A stretch of DNA of 51,775 nt. Origin: JBAZAX01 sp964568625. GTDB lineage: Bacteria; Babelota; Babeliae; Babelales; RVW-14. The notes under the pieces were generated by a model that ran no database searches, was not told the origin of the DNA, and saw only the letters and a list, made by a program, of their open reading frames with translations. Within the stretch, counting starts at the first letter, position 1. The number at the start of each line of letters is the position of its first letter. The stretch covers positions 1 to 51,775 of the forward strand of contig CAZMQG010000012.1 in NCBI GenBank assembly GCA_964568625.1, in the 5' to 3' direction. The position numbers were made by a program, and so were the translations under genes. Shown one piece after another: positions 9,601-18,425 of the stretch.

Positions 9601-12600
9601 ATGAAGAGTAATCAATTTGTTTCTAGTTTTTTTCGTTTTACGCTAATTTTGATTTTTTTGATCAATCATGTGTACGCAGGATTAAAATTTTCCAATCAAA
9701 ATTCAAAATTGGCGCTACAAAATGGATCTACACTGGGCGTAGGTAAACCTATACAAGGTTGGGATGGAACACTTGAAAAAAAATCCGGTGCCACAATTTC
9801 AGGTTCATCCGTAACATTTAATAACGGTTATTTAAATTACGACACAAGTAAATCTGAATTCTCCGGAATTTTTGATCCCAATGCCGCACAACAAATTCAG
9901 TTGAATGGAAATAAAATCTTGAGCGTTGATAAGGGAACATTTTTAAATAAAATAAATGTTGTTGGCACCGGTAATAAAATTCAAGGCACACCACAATTCA
10001 GTAATTCAGATGGAATAAGATTAGAAAACAATTTATCAAGTGTTACCCTAGCACTTCAAAACGTATTGAACTCAAATATTGCATTAAGAGGTGGCAGCCT
10101 TATTCTTGCAAATGATCTTAATTTTGCTGATGATAGGACACTTACAGGCTCTGGAACCGTTTTTTTAAAAAATAATTCTTTATCATTTGGAAGCAAAACA
10201 GATTTAAAGCTAACACACACAATTCTTTGGGATAATTCAACCGATATCAACTTAACAAGTAAAACCAGCCTTTCCGGAACCTGGAATTTTACCGGAAACA
10301 GTTCCCTCAACGGACATGGTAATATTTTAGATTTAACAAGTGGCGGAACAATCTATGTCAAAAAAGATGCAACTTTAAATCTTACAGACGTAGTTATTAA
10401 AGGCATAGGAATAACAAACGGTTGGTTTGTATTCCAAGATCAAACCTCCAAAATAAATATGTCTAATGTAACAGTGGAATTAGATAACCGATTCACCGTT
10501 TCCACAGGCGGAATTTATGTTGAAGGCCCAACAACATTCGAATTAAAAAACTATAATTGGACAATTGATCAAAAAGCATCTATGACCGTTGATGGTGTTA
10601 CATTATGGAAAGATCCACTGGATAAAATAAATTGCGGCAAAATCAAGTTTGGCTCCGGATCAGTCAATAAATATCTTTCGCTAGTTTCAAGCGGTACAAT
10701 AAAAACTTTATCTAATGCCGATATAATTCAAACATCAACAACCAATTTACAACAACAAATTACTAACAACTCCAATGCCATAATTAAACTTGATAGAACC
10801 GTCAGAACTAATAGTAATGCTTTTGCTTATGGGATCAAGAACAACAGTAACACTCTCTTGGCTCTTAACAGAACTACCTCCAACGCTTTGCTATTTGGCG
10901 ACAGAAATAACTCTAATGCCATTGTTCTTCTCGATCGTAAAGTCCGTGTTAACAGTAATGCTATGCTTTACCTAAACCGTACTACCTCAAACGCTTTACT
11001 CTTTGGCGACAGAAATAACTCTAATGCCATTGTTCTTCTCGATCGTAAAGTCCGTGTTAACAGTAATGCTATGCTTTACCTAAACCGTACTACCTCAAAC
11101 GCTTTACTCTTTGGCGACAGAAATAACTCCAATGCAATTATCACTCTTGATAGAACCGTTAGAACTAACAGCAACGCTTTCGCTTACGGTATCAAGAACA
11201 ACAGTAACACGCTCTTGGCTTTAAACAGAACAACCTCTAACGCCTTGCTCTTTGGTGATCGCAACAACTCTAACGCCATTGTTCTTCTTGATCGCAAAGT
11301 CCGTGTAAACAGTAACGCAATGCTTTACTTAAACCGTACTACCTCAAACGCTTTACTCTTTGGCGACAGAAATAACTCCAATGCAATTATCACTCTTGAT
11401 AGAACCGTTAGAACCAACAGTAACGCTTTTGCTTATGGTATTAAGAACAACAGTAACACTCTCTTGGCTCTTAACAGAACAACATCTAACGCGCTACTCT
11501 TCGGTGACCGCAATAACTCCAATGCCATTGTTTTACTTGATCGCAAAGTTCGTGTAAACAGTAACGCCATGCTCTACTTAAACCGTACAACATCCAACGC
11601 ACTACTCTTTGGTGATCGCAACAACTCCAACGCTATTATCACTCTTGATAGAACCGTTAGAACCAACAGTAACGCTTNNNNNNNNNNNNNNNNNNNNNNN
11701 NNNNNNNNNNNNNNNNNNNNNNNNNNNNNNNNNNNNNNNNNNNNNNNNNNNNNNNNNNNNNNNNNNNNNNNNNNNNNAACCGTTAGAACCAACAGTAACG
11801 CTTTTGCTTATGGTATTAAGAACAACAGTAACGCACTACTTGCCCTAACCAGATACAACTCCAATGCCCTACTCTACGGCATTAGAAATAACTCTAACGC
11901 TTTGATCTCCGGTATCACTAACAACTCTAATGCTCTTCTTTATGGCATTAGAAACAACAGCAATACTCTTCTTGCTTTAACCCGAGACAACAGTAACGCA
12001 ATTATCTATCTTGCTTCTTCCGGCGATCCTGCTATGACTCGTGCCAACAGTAATGCTATCGTTTCTTGGATTAAATCAACCAGCAATTCTGTTGTCAGTC
12101 TCAATGCCAGAGAAACTTCTCTAGAAACTACTGTCAGAACAGACAGCAACGCTTTCGCTTACGGTATCAAGAACAACTCTAATGCTATATTAAGTGGATC
12201 ATCATCATTAGCAATCAACAATAGTAATGCCATTATTGCTCTTAAAACAACCGTTAGAACTGACAGTAATGCTTTCGCTTATGGTATAAAAAACAACTCC
12301 AACGCCATACTAAGTGGCTCATCATCATTAGCAATCAACAATAGTAATGCAATCGTATCTTGGATTAAAGGCACAAGTAATGCCGTTATTAAGTTGAGCG
12401 GAACAGCCCCTGCAGCTTTACCAGTCAACAACAGTAACGCCATTGTCTCTTGGATCAAACAAACCAGCAACGCTCTAGACTGGTTGAATATAATAGTCAG
12501 AACAGACAGCAATGCTTTCGCTTATGGAATTAAGAACAACTCCAATGCTATTATCAAACTAAATTCCGCAACGCCATCAGGATTAGTTGTACAAAACAGT

Positions 12601-13956
12601 AACGCCATCGTATCTTGGATTAAAGACACAAGTAATGCCGTTAATAAAATATCACCACTTGTAAGTGGAGATGTTTATTACAATGTAACAATGAATGAAT
12701 CAATCTTCATAAATTCCAATCAATTTATTAACATCACAAACCCTAACGGAGTGGTCATAGATGGAAGCGGGCAAACAATTGTATTCAATAATACTTCTGG
12801 CCCACAATTTATAGTTCAAGAAAATGTTCCCGTAACTTTAGAAAATGTAACACTTGCAAATATCAACCAAAACACCTTTAACATACTACAAGGCGGACAA
12901 CTTTTAATTGGAGCTAACACAACATTTGAATTTACAGAAAACGTAACATTCAGCACAGGAACCTTCAATGTATTAGACTCACCTGATGGAACAGTATGTA
13001 CATTTGTAAGTTTGTCAGGTAATAACGTCGTTACATTTAATGACGAAGCAGTTTTAAACTTGGGAGATAACACATTAAGACTTGAAAACATTGAATTGGG
13101 AAGTATAACCAACATTGATTACGGCTCAAACAACTTAATTGAGCTAGCAGCAGACGCCTCCGTAGATATTGATACAAACACTTACGAAGCTGTTGGACTT
13201 AACTTTAAAGCCATTGGACCAAACAATGCAATAACGCTTATGCAAGATAATCTGACACTTTCGGGACTTATTACATTCGGCGATGCCAGTGTAAATGAGC
13301 TGGCAGTTAGATTCGTTCTTGTAAATGGACTTGATCCAGAAAGAGTATCCGCTGGCGAGCTCTACCCAATCGTTAACTTCACCGGTGGTCCTGGAATAAT
13401 GCTTGGCGGTTCCCCAATCAATGTAGACCGTTTGATTCTTGAAAATCCATACACCATATTTGACTTGCTTGATTCGAATGCAATATTGTTCGACCAAAAC
13501 GGTCAAATATTCTTTAAAGAATTAGAACTAAGAGACAACAATATCAAGCAGTACTCTTCAAACGTGCTTGTTGATGGAACACGAATTATTGGACACCAAA
13601 TTGATCCATCATTCATCCGTGCTTACTATGGAAATCAAAATCACAAACAAAGTATTACAGTCAAACCAATATCTAAACCAAAAACAAAAATTCAAGTACA
13701 ACCAAAAACTGCAAAAGTAAAAGAAAAAATAGAAAAAAATAAAGTTTCAGAAACTCAAAAGGTTACACAAAAACAAAAAAGTACAGCCAAAAATACAAAG
13801 ACAAACTTTAAAGACAAGAAACTTAAAATCAACCACAACATAGCAAAAAATCGCAAGGGCATTGATGAGTTAAATGAAATCTTAGGAATAGAAGAGTCAA
13901 AAGATGATTCACTAATGGAAGAACTTGATTGTCTTTGCGATGATTCAAACAATTAA
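9601..13956 (+). CDS. secreted SNA-repeat/beta-helix protein with Lys-rich tail (length uncertain, spans assembly gap)
   Basis: The signal peptide is residues 1-26 (MKSNQFVSSFFRF, hydrophobic core, YAG). Residues 27-380 are beta-helical; about 260-380 match residues 2245-2360 of the preceding protein (SMTVDGVTLW, SSGTIKT). From about 380 to 1020 it is almost entirely SNA repeat, first in strict 36- and 47-residue super-units, then after the gap in degenerate units with SWIK and YGIKNNSN variants. Another beta-helix domain follows (about 1020-1330). The end is a Lys-rich linker (PKTKIQVQPKTAKVKEK) and an acidic tail holding DELNEILGIEE. The 100 N are arbitrary, so the true length is unknown; the frame agrees on both sides. 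It is probably a stalk-like surface protein exported by Sec; how it is anchored cannot be told. Confidence 0.8.
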   Translation: MKSNQFVSSFFRFTLILIFLINHVYAGLKFSNQNSKLALQNGSTLGVGKPIQGWDGTLEKKSGATISGSSVTFNNGYLNYDTSKSEFSGIFDPNAAQQIQLNGNKILSVDKGTFLNKINVVGTGNKIQGTPQFSNSDGIRLENNLSSVTLALQNVLNSNIALRGGSLILANDLNFADDRTLTGSGTVFLKNNSLSFGSKTDLKLTHTILWDNSTDINLTSKTSLSGTWNFTGNSSLNGHGNILDLTSGGTIYVKKDATLNLTDVVIKGIGITNGWFVFQDQTSKINMSNVTVELDNRFTVSTGGIYVEGPTTFELKNYNWTIDQKASMTVDGVTLWKDPLDKINCGKIKFGSGSVNKYLSLVSSGTIKTLSNADIIQTSTTNLQQQITNNSNAIIKLDRTVRTNSNAFAYGIKNNSNTLLALNRTTSNALLFGDRNNSNAIVLLDRKVRVNSNAMLYLNRTTSNALLFGDRNNSNAIVLLDRKVRVNSNAMLYLNRTTSNALLFGDRNNSNAIITLDRTVRTNSNAFAYGIKNNSNTLLALNRTTSNALLFGDRNNSNAIVLLDRKVRVNSNAMLYLNRTTSNALLFGDRNNSNAIITLDRTVRTNSNAFAYGIKNNSNTLLALNRTTSNALLFGDRNNSNAIVLLDRKVRVNSNAMLYLNRTTSNALLFGDRNNSNAIITLDRTVRTNSNAXXXXXXXXXXXXXXXXXXXXXXXXXXXXXXXXXXTVRTNSNAFAYGIKNNSNALLALTRYNSNALLYGIRNNSNALISGITNNSNALLYGIRNNSNTLLALTRDNSNAIIYLASSGDPAMTRANSNAIVSWIKSTSNSVVSLNARETSLETTVRTDSNAFAYGIKNNSNAILSGSSSLAINNSNAIIALKTTVRTDSNAFAYGIKNNSNAILSGSSSLAINNSNAIVSWIKGTSNAVIKLSGTAPAALPVNNSNAIVSWIKQTSNALDWLNIIVRTDSNAFAYGIKNNSNAIIKLNSATPSGLVVQNSNAIVSWIKDTSNAVNKISPLVSGDVYYNVTMNESIFINSNQFINITNPNGVVIDGSGQTIVFNNTSGPQFIVQENVPVTLENVTLANINQNTFNILQGGQLLIGANTTFEFTENVTFSTGTFNVLDSPDGTVCTFVSLSGNNVVTFNDEAVLNLGDNTLRLENIELGSITNIDYGSNNLIELAADASVDIDTNTYEAVGLNFKAIGPNNAITLMQDNLTLSGLITFGDASVNELAVRFVLVNGLDPERVSAGELYPIVNFTGGPGIMLGGSPINVDRLILENPYTIFDLLDSNAILFDQNGQIFFKELELRDNNIKQYSSNVLVDGTRIIGHQIDPSFIRAYYGNQNHKQSITVKPISKPKTKIQVQPKTAKVKEKIEKNKVSETQKVTQKQKSTAKNTKTNFKDKKLKINHNIAKNRKGIDELNEILGIEESKDDSLMEELDCLCDDSNN
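10745..12650 (+). repeat. long SNA repeat array, 108-bp and 141-bp super-repeats
   Basis: The GGCGACAGAAATAA segment recurs at 10897, 11005 and 11113, an exact 108-bp period (36 codons = 14+11+11). A second unit adds SNAFAYGIKNN to make 141 bp (47 codons = 14+11+11+11). Copies are nearly identical up to the gap and more diverse after it. This array is the likely reason the assembly broke here. Confidence 0.9.
11678..11777. other. 100-N assembly gap inside the SNA repeat
   Basis: Exactly 100 N, the conventional gap of unknown size. The 26 bases before the gap and the 26 after it are the same repeat phrase (begins AACCGTTAGAACC, ends AACGCTT), so the contig ends may overlap or several repeat units may be missing. 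Confidence 0.99.
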
Positions 13957-13979
13957 GTAAAAGACGTAAAATCAATTAA

Positions 13980-14002
13980 GGGGCGCATAAAATATGCGCC
14001 CC
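13980..14002 (+). terminator. rho-independent terminator after the surface-protein genes
   Basis: A perfect 10-bp stem GGGGCGCATA / TATGCGCCCC with an AAA loop is followed by TTCTCTTTTTATTTT. It lies 24 bases after the stop of the third surface-protein gene and before the convergent M16 gene. Confidence 0.9.
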
Positions 14003-14084
14003 TTCTCTTTTTATTTTAATAAATTTTTTTATTTATTAACGCGAGTTAGAGAATTAAATATTGCTTTATGAAAATCACTATAGC

Positions 14085-14223
14085 GTCTCCCCGGCGCAGG
14101 CCGGGGTCCAGATGCAACTTTAACGTTCGCGCCTATTTTTGAAACATTCAAAATCAAATCAAGTACTCTAAAACTGTTTTATTTCTGTACTAAAAACTGG
14201 ATCCCGGCTTTCGCCGGGACGAC
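14085..14223. repeat. MITE/REP-like element with inverted GC-rich ends
   Basis: The 27-base arms at 14085-14111 and 14197-14223 are inverted copies of each other with few mismatches, and each arm is itself a small hairpin (CCCCGGC..GCCGGGG and CCCGGC..GCCGGG). The 85 bases between are AT-rich. With the flanking bases this accounts for most of the 330-base space between the convergent genes; I see no coding potential in it. The arms resemble dispersed 'ctggatcccgg' palindromes common in several intracellular bacteria. Confidence 0.7.
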
Positions 14224-14288
14224 CACTGTAAATCGATAAAGTTTTTTTAAATTCCAAATTTTTGTTCGTTACGCAAGAGATTTATTTT

Positions 14289-17096
14289 TTATTCAATGCT
14301 CTTTTTTTTCTCTTCCTGTTTTTGTCCAACCCGTCCAACCCTAATTCTTGCCATATTTTCTGTAGAAAAATATTTGGCAGCAATATCATTAACCTCTTGA
14401 AGCGACATAGCCTGAACCCTAGCCAACACTTTATCATAATAATCAAAACCAAGTTGCATTGATTCAAGATAATTCAACATTCCGGCAAGATCACTATTAC
14501 TGGAAACTGAATCAATTAAAGACTTAAGATAAAGTTGTCTTGCATCATCAAGTTCACGCTGAGTTACTCCATTTTGTGCCAAATTTTTAACAAGATCACG
14601 TATCCCTTTTTCCGCAAACTCAAGTTTATCAAGACTCAAAATTGCTCCTATATAATCAAATCCATGCATCTTACCGGCACCGGCAGCATAAGCGCCAAAA
14701 GCATTATAAAAAAGACCTGTCTGTTCGCGTAGCTGATAAATTCTCGAACCCAGTGAATAAAAAGTAATGTAGTTTAACATTTTTACAGGAACTATGTCCG
14801 CATCATAAACTGTCAGAGCGCTTGGTTGGCAAAAGGCCATCAAAACTTGATCCCTCATCATAAATTCATCAACATTTTCTTTTGCCGTAAAACTGCCGGA
14901 TCTATATTCTATTTTTTTAGAGGAATCACTTTTCCACTTTCCAAAAACATTTTGAATGTTTGATTTCATTTCATCAATATCAAAATCACCTACAACGGTT
15001 AAAACCATTCCGGTAGGGACAATATAATGCATATGCAACTTCAACAAATCTGTAGTGCCAACTTTATCAACAATTCCAATGGCATCATCAAAAGTCCATG
15101 CATATGGATGATTTTTATAAACCGTGCAACTTATTTTTCTACGTAAAATCTCTATAGGATCATCCTTACAACGCTTAAATGAGCCGATTGCAATCTCTTT
15201 AAGCTTATTTAGTGCCTGTTTTGAAAAAGAAGGTTTACGTAAAATATGAAACAGTCGCTCAAATACTGGTTTATAACCATGATTCAGCATGGAGATAGAA
15301 ACGCCACTTGTATCAAATCTGTAAATAACACCATTACTTTCAAAAAAATCCACATTTTGTTCTTTAGAATATTTTTTTGTACCCTCCATCAAAATATCCA
15401 TCATCATTCCAACCAAGATTCCGTCTTTGGCTGATGTAAGATATTCAGCATCTTTAAACTTAAGGCCCAACGTAATTAGCCCCCAACTTGAATTTTTTTT
15501 CAATAAAACTCTTAAACCATTATCTAATGTCATCTCAACATCAGGCTTAGGAAACTCAAAATCAAATTTATTTGGTGCAGGTAATGTGTTAACCAACTTT
15601 GGTAGTTCAAGAGGCGATACTCTTTGATGATGTTTGAGAATTTCACGATCAATATCATCTGACATATGCTGCACTTGCACCTTCATCTCTTTTTTATCAT
15701 CAGGCAATGGAACAATCTCTATACGATTCATAAATAAAGGATCCATGTATTCGCTTACAAAATCCTGCAGTTGTTTGCTGGTTACCTTTTTGTAAAGATT
15801 TACACGATTTAAAACAGCATACTCATCATGCGTTGCAAAGTATGATTTAATCCAGGTGTATGTAAAATCTTTGTAATTTTGCAACCTAGAGAAAAAACTT
15901 CTCACATTGTTTTTAACCATGCGTACAAGTTCATCCTCAGTAAAACCTTTTTTCATAATTTTCATTAATTCACGAGTAACCAACGATTGGCAATAATCAC
16001 TTTTTCCCTCAATTGGCTCAATAAAAATTCCAAAAATTCCACCCTCCATCATCGTTGCTGCAGTTGTTGAAACAGACGTTGCAACCTTTTTTTCTTCTAC
16101 AAGCTTACGATATAAACGACTGCCCTCTCCACCTCCAAGCAAAAAATCCAAAGCTGATGATAATATTTCATTTTTATCTCTTAAGCCTGGTATATGCCAA
16201 AAGAAACAAAGCATATTATTTTTAACATCTTCATAAAATCGTATATTGGTTGATGAAAATTGAGGTATAACCGGAGGTAAAACCGGAAGTTTCTCAACTC
16301 CATTAGGGGTTATATTCTCAAAATTTTGCTTTGCAAGACTAATTGCTTGGTTTTCATCAAAATCCCCTACAATAAAAAGGGTAGCCCTATCCGGACTATA
16401 ATATTTTTTATAAAACCTTTTTAAAGTTTCTGCTTTTAAATTTAACAGATCCTCCTGATAACCAATTACAGGAAAATGGTATGGGTGATTTGAAGGGAAA
16501 GCAGTCTGAATAGCTTTCTCAAAAATTCGACGCCAATAATCATCTTTATACATTTTTACTTCTTGAATAACCGCTTTTAACTCTGACGCCAAGTGCTGCT
16601 CATCAAATCGTGCATTTTGCATACAGTCAGCAAGAATTGGTAAAAATGGCTGCCAATTACTTTTGTTAGCCTCAAAATAATAACTCGTCATATCAATTGA
16701 TGTAAATGCATTATAAGTTGCACCATACTTACGAGATATTGAATCAATATCGCCCTCTGACATTGTCTGCGTACCCTTAAAAATCATATGCTCGATTAAG
16801 TGTGCCAGTCCTCGTTCACCGGAACCTTCCACAAAAGAACCAACCTCGTAAGCAACTTGGACAATAACTTTAGGAGCTGTATTTGTTTTGAAAAGAATGA
16901 CCTTCATGCCGTTTTTAAGTTCAATCTTTTTAACTTTATCAAGAGGAAGCTCAAACTCCGGCAAAGCTTTCATAAAAATTCGCCCCGTCTTTTTTCTATA
17001 AAACATATAGAAGGCAGCTAAACTAATAAAAATTAAAATCCCCAAAATCACAAATTTATTCTTAAATATAAGCACGATCAACTCCCAATTTTCCAT
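14289..17096 (-). CDS. M16 family zinc metalloprotease, two-domain, membrane-anchored
   Basis: 935 residues from the ATG at 17096, which has AGG 9 bases upstream; a longer GTG-started form (17135) is less likely. An N-terminal membrane segment (about residues 17-34, FVILGILIFISLAAFYMFYR) is followed by an M16 peptidase unit with the inverted zinc motif HLIEH (about 99-103) and a downstream ELKAVIQEVKMYKDD segment supplying the third zinc ligand. The second M16-like half (from about residue 480) lacks HxxEH and is presumably the inactive partner half that closes the chamber, as in pitrilysin-type enzymes. Family members degrade short peptides. The active half probably sits on the periplasmic side of the inner membrane. 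It is convergent with the surface-protein genes and divergent from the GT9 gene. Confidence 0.88.
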   Translation of the reverse strand: MENWELIVLIFKNKFVILGILIFISLAAFYMFYRKKTGRIFMKALPEFELPLDKVKKIELKNGMKVILFKTNTAPKVIVQVAYEVGSFVEGSGERGLAHLIEHMIFKGTQTMSEGDIDSISRKYGATYNAFTSIDMTSYYFEANKSNWQPFLPILADCMQNARFDEQHLASELKAVIQEVKMYKDDYWRRIFEKAIQTAFPSNHPYHFPVIGYQEDLLNLKAETLKRFYKKYYSPDRATLFIVGDFDENQAISLAKQNFENITPNGVEKLPVLPPVIPQFSSTNIRFYEDVKNNMLCFFWHIPGLRDKNEILSSALDFLLGGGEGSRLYRKLVEEKKVATSVSTTAATMMEGGIFGIFIEPIEGKSDYCQSLVTRELMKIMKKGFTEDELVRMVKNNVRSFFSRLQNYKDFTYTWIKSYFATHDEYAVLNRVNLYKKVTSKQLQDFVSEYMDPLFMNRIEIVPLPDDKKEMKVQVQHMSDDIDREILKHHQRVSPLELPKLVNTLPAPNKFDFEFPKPDVEMTLDNGLRVLLKKNSSWGLITLGLKFKDAEYLTSAKDGILVGMMMDILMEGTKKYSKEQNVDFFESNGVIYRFDTSGVSISMLNHGYKPVFERLFHILRKPSFSKQALNKLKEIAIGSFKRCKDDPIEILRRKISCTVYKNHPYAWTFDDAIGIVDKVGTTDLLKLHMHYIVPTGMVLTVVGDFDIDEMKSNIQNVFGKWKSDSSKKIEYRSGSFTAKENVDEFMMRDQVLMAFCQPSALTVYDADIVPVKMLNYITFYSLGSRIYQLREQTGLFYNAFGAYAAGAGKMHGFDYIGAILSLDKLEFAEKGIRDLVKNLAQNGVTQRELDDARQLYLKSLIDSVSSNSDLAGMLNYLESMQLGFDYYDKVLARVQAMSLQEVNDIAAKYFSTENMARIRVGRVGQKQEEKKKSIE

Positions 17097-17187
17097 ATTT
17101 AAACCTACTATTTTAATTTTTTTACTTTTACTCACATAAAAATACTGTAAAATAGATTTCTAAAGATATATTTTAGATAATTTTTCA

Positions 17188-18402
17188 ATGAAATGCAGCA
17201 ATATGAATATATTAATTTTAAAAGTATCTGCTATTGGCGATGTGGTACACACATTACCTGCAGTATTTTATCTAAAAAAATGCTACCCTAACGCAAAAAT
17301 AAGTTGGGTTATACAAAAAAAAGCTGCTGATTTACTGGTTAACCAGCCATTTCTTGATAAAGTTTTTGTACTACCCGATAAATTTTTGCACCCAAAAAAC
17401 TGGGCTGCTTCATTGAAAATAATAAACGAATTACGCAAAACAAAATGGGATGCAATTCTTGATTATCAGAGTATTGATAAAACATCTATCATAATAAGTT
17501 TTTTAAAAGGCAAAAAATTTGGATTTGCCTCACGCATTGCTCGTTCAAAATTTAGCACTTGGCTTACACAGTTTCACGTGGATATTGAATTCAAAAATAT
17601 AATTCAAAAAAACTTGGGGCTTGCTTGCTATGCAGCACAAGAACTAGGAGATACAAAAACCAATACAAGCGCTCGTGGTGCCTGTCCGCCGAAGCTATCA
17701 CTAAGCGAAGGCTGGAAGCCTGTCGAACCATATGAGCGCTCAAAAACACAAAACTTGTGTTCCACACAGTGCCCCACTATTGGCGAACTAAAAAAAGATT
17801 TCTCTTTCAATTTTAATCAAGCAGGGAAAAATACCGTCAATGATTGGTTAAAAACAAAACAAATTGAGAGATTTATTTTACTATGCCCAAATACAACATG
17901 GGAAACCAAGCACTGGCCAAATGAGCTCTGGATAGAATTTATAAAACTTACATCTCAAGAAAAATTACAATATAAAATGCTACTGGTAGGACAGCAATTT
18001 GGAAAAGCCGCAAACAAACTTGCTCAACTTTGCCAAGAAAAAAATCTACCTGTTTTCATTGTCCCGGCATGGAACTTGAATACAACAGCATATCTTATAT
18101 CAAAGACAGATTTATTAATCGCTCCGGACACAGGGCTTCTACATCTTGCCGATTTTTTAAACATAACAACAATAGGAATTTTCGATCCCACAAGCAAAGA
18201 ACTTCAAGGGCCATTTTTGAAGGACGTAAATATTGAAAATGCAATTCAAACTGGAAATATTTTACAACCTGGCTTTCAAGTCACCAACAATATGAATCAG
18301 TCGAATTTTCAAAAATCTACACCTTATCAAGCCAACATGTGTAAACTACAACCTAGTATGTTACTTGATAAAGTTCTACATATTTTAAAAAATAAAAACT
18401 AA
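17188..18402 (+). CDS. GT9-family (heptosyltransferase-like) glycosyltransferase with repeat-derived insertion
   Basis: The N-terminus ILILKVSAIGDVVHTLPA is typical of ADP-heptose:LPS heptosyltransferases, and APDTGLLHLA (about residues 312-321) is the C-terminal nucleotide-sugar site of GT9. The length is 404 residues against roughly 320-350 usual. The excess lies at about residues 155-200, where the GC-rich dispersed repeat at 17668-17741 is translated (ARGACPPKLSLSEGWKPVEP). The start may instead be the Met at 17203; neither has a clear ribosome site. It probably adds a core sugar to lipopolysaccharide, which implies an LPS-bearing outer membrane. It lies 23 bases upstream of the TolC-like gene, but no functional link to that cluster is evident. 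Confidence 0.82.
   Translation: MKCSNMNILILKVSAIGDVVHTLPAVFYLKKCYPNAKISWVIQKKAADLLVNQPFLDKVFVLPDKFLHPKNWAASLKIINELRKTKWDAILDYQSIDKTSIIISFLKGKKFGFASRIARSKFSTWLTQFHVDIEFKNIIQKNLGLACYAAQELGDTKTNTSARGACPPKLSLSEGWKPVEPYERSKTQNLCSTQCPTIGELKKDFSFNFNQAGKNTVNDWLKTKQIERFILLCPNTTWETKHWPNELWIEFIKLTSQEKLQYKMLLVGQQFGKAANKLAQLCQEKNLPVFIVPAWNLNTTAYLISKTDLLIAPDTGLLHLADFLNITTIGIFDPTSKELQGPFLKDVNIENAIQTGNILQPGFQVTNNMNQSNFQKSTPYQANMCKLQPSMLLDKVLHILKNKN
17668..17741. repeat. palindromic repeat inserted in the GT9 coding sequence
   Basis: A stretch of about 72 bases with roughly 60 percent GC sits in AT-rich DNA and is bounded by the direct repeat AGCGCTC (17668-17674 and 17735-17741). Its core CCTGTCCGCCGAAGC..AGCGAAGGC has the look of mobile palindromic elements. 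It is read through in frame, as described for RPE elements of Rickettsia. Confidence 0.6.
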
Positions 18403-18425
18403 ATAATTTACTTAGGAGTTATTAT

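Noticed and set aside
8143..12650. Regular DNA repeats that could be taken for a CRISPR array
   Set aside because: The repeats are contiguous, in frame and coding (SNA peptide), with no unique spacers and no cas genes.
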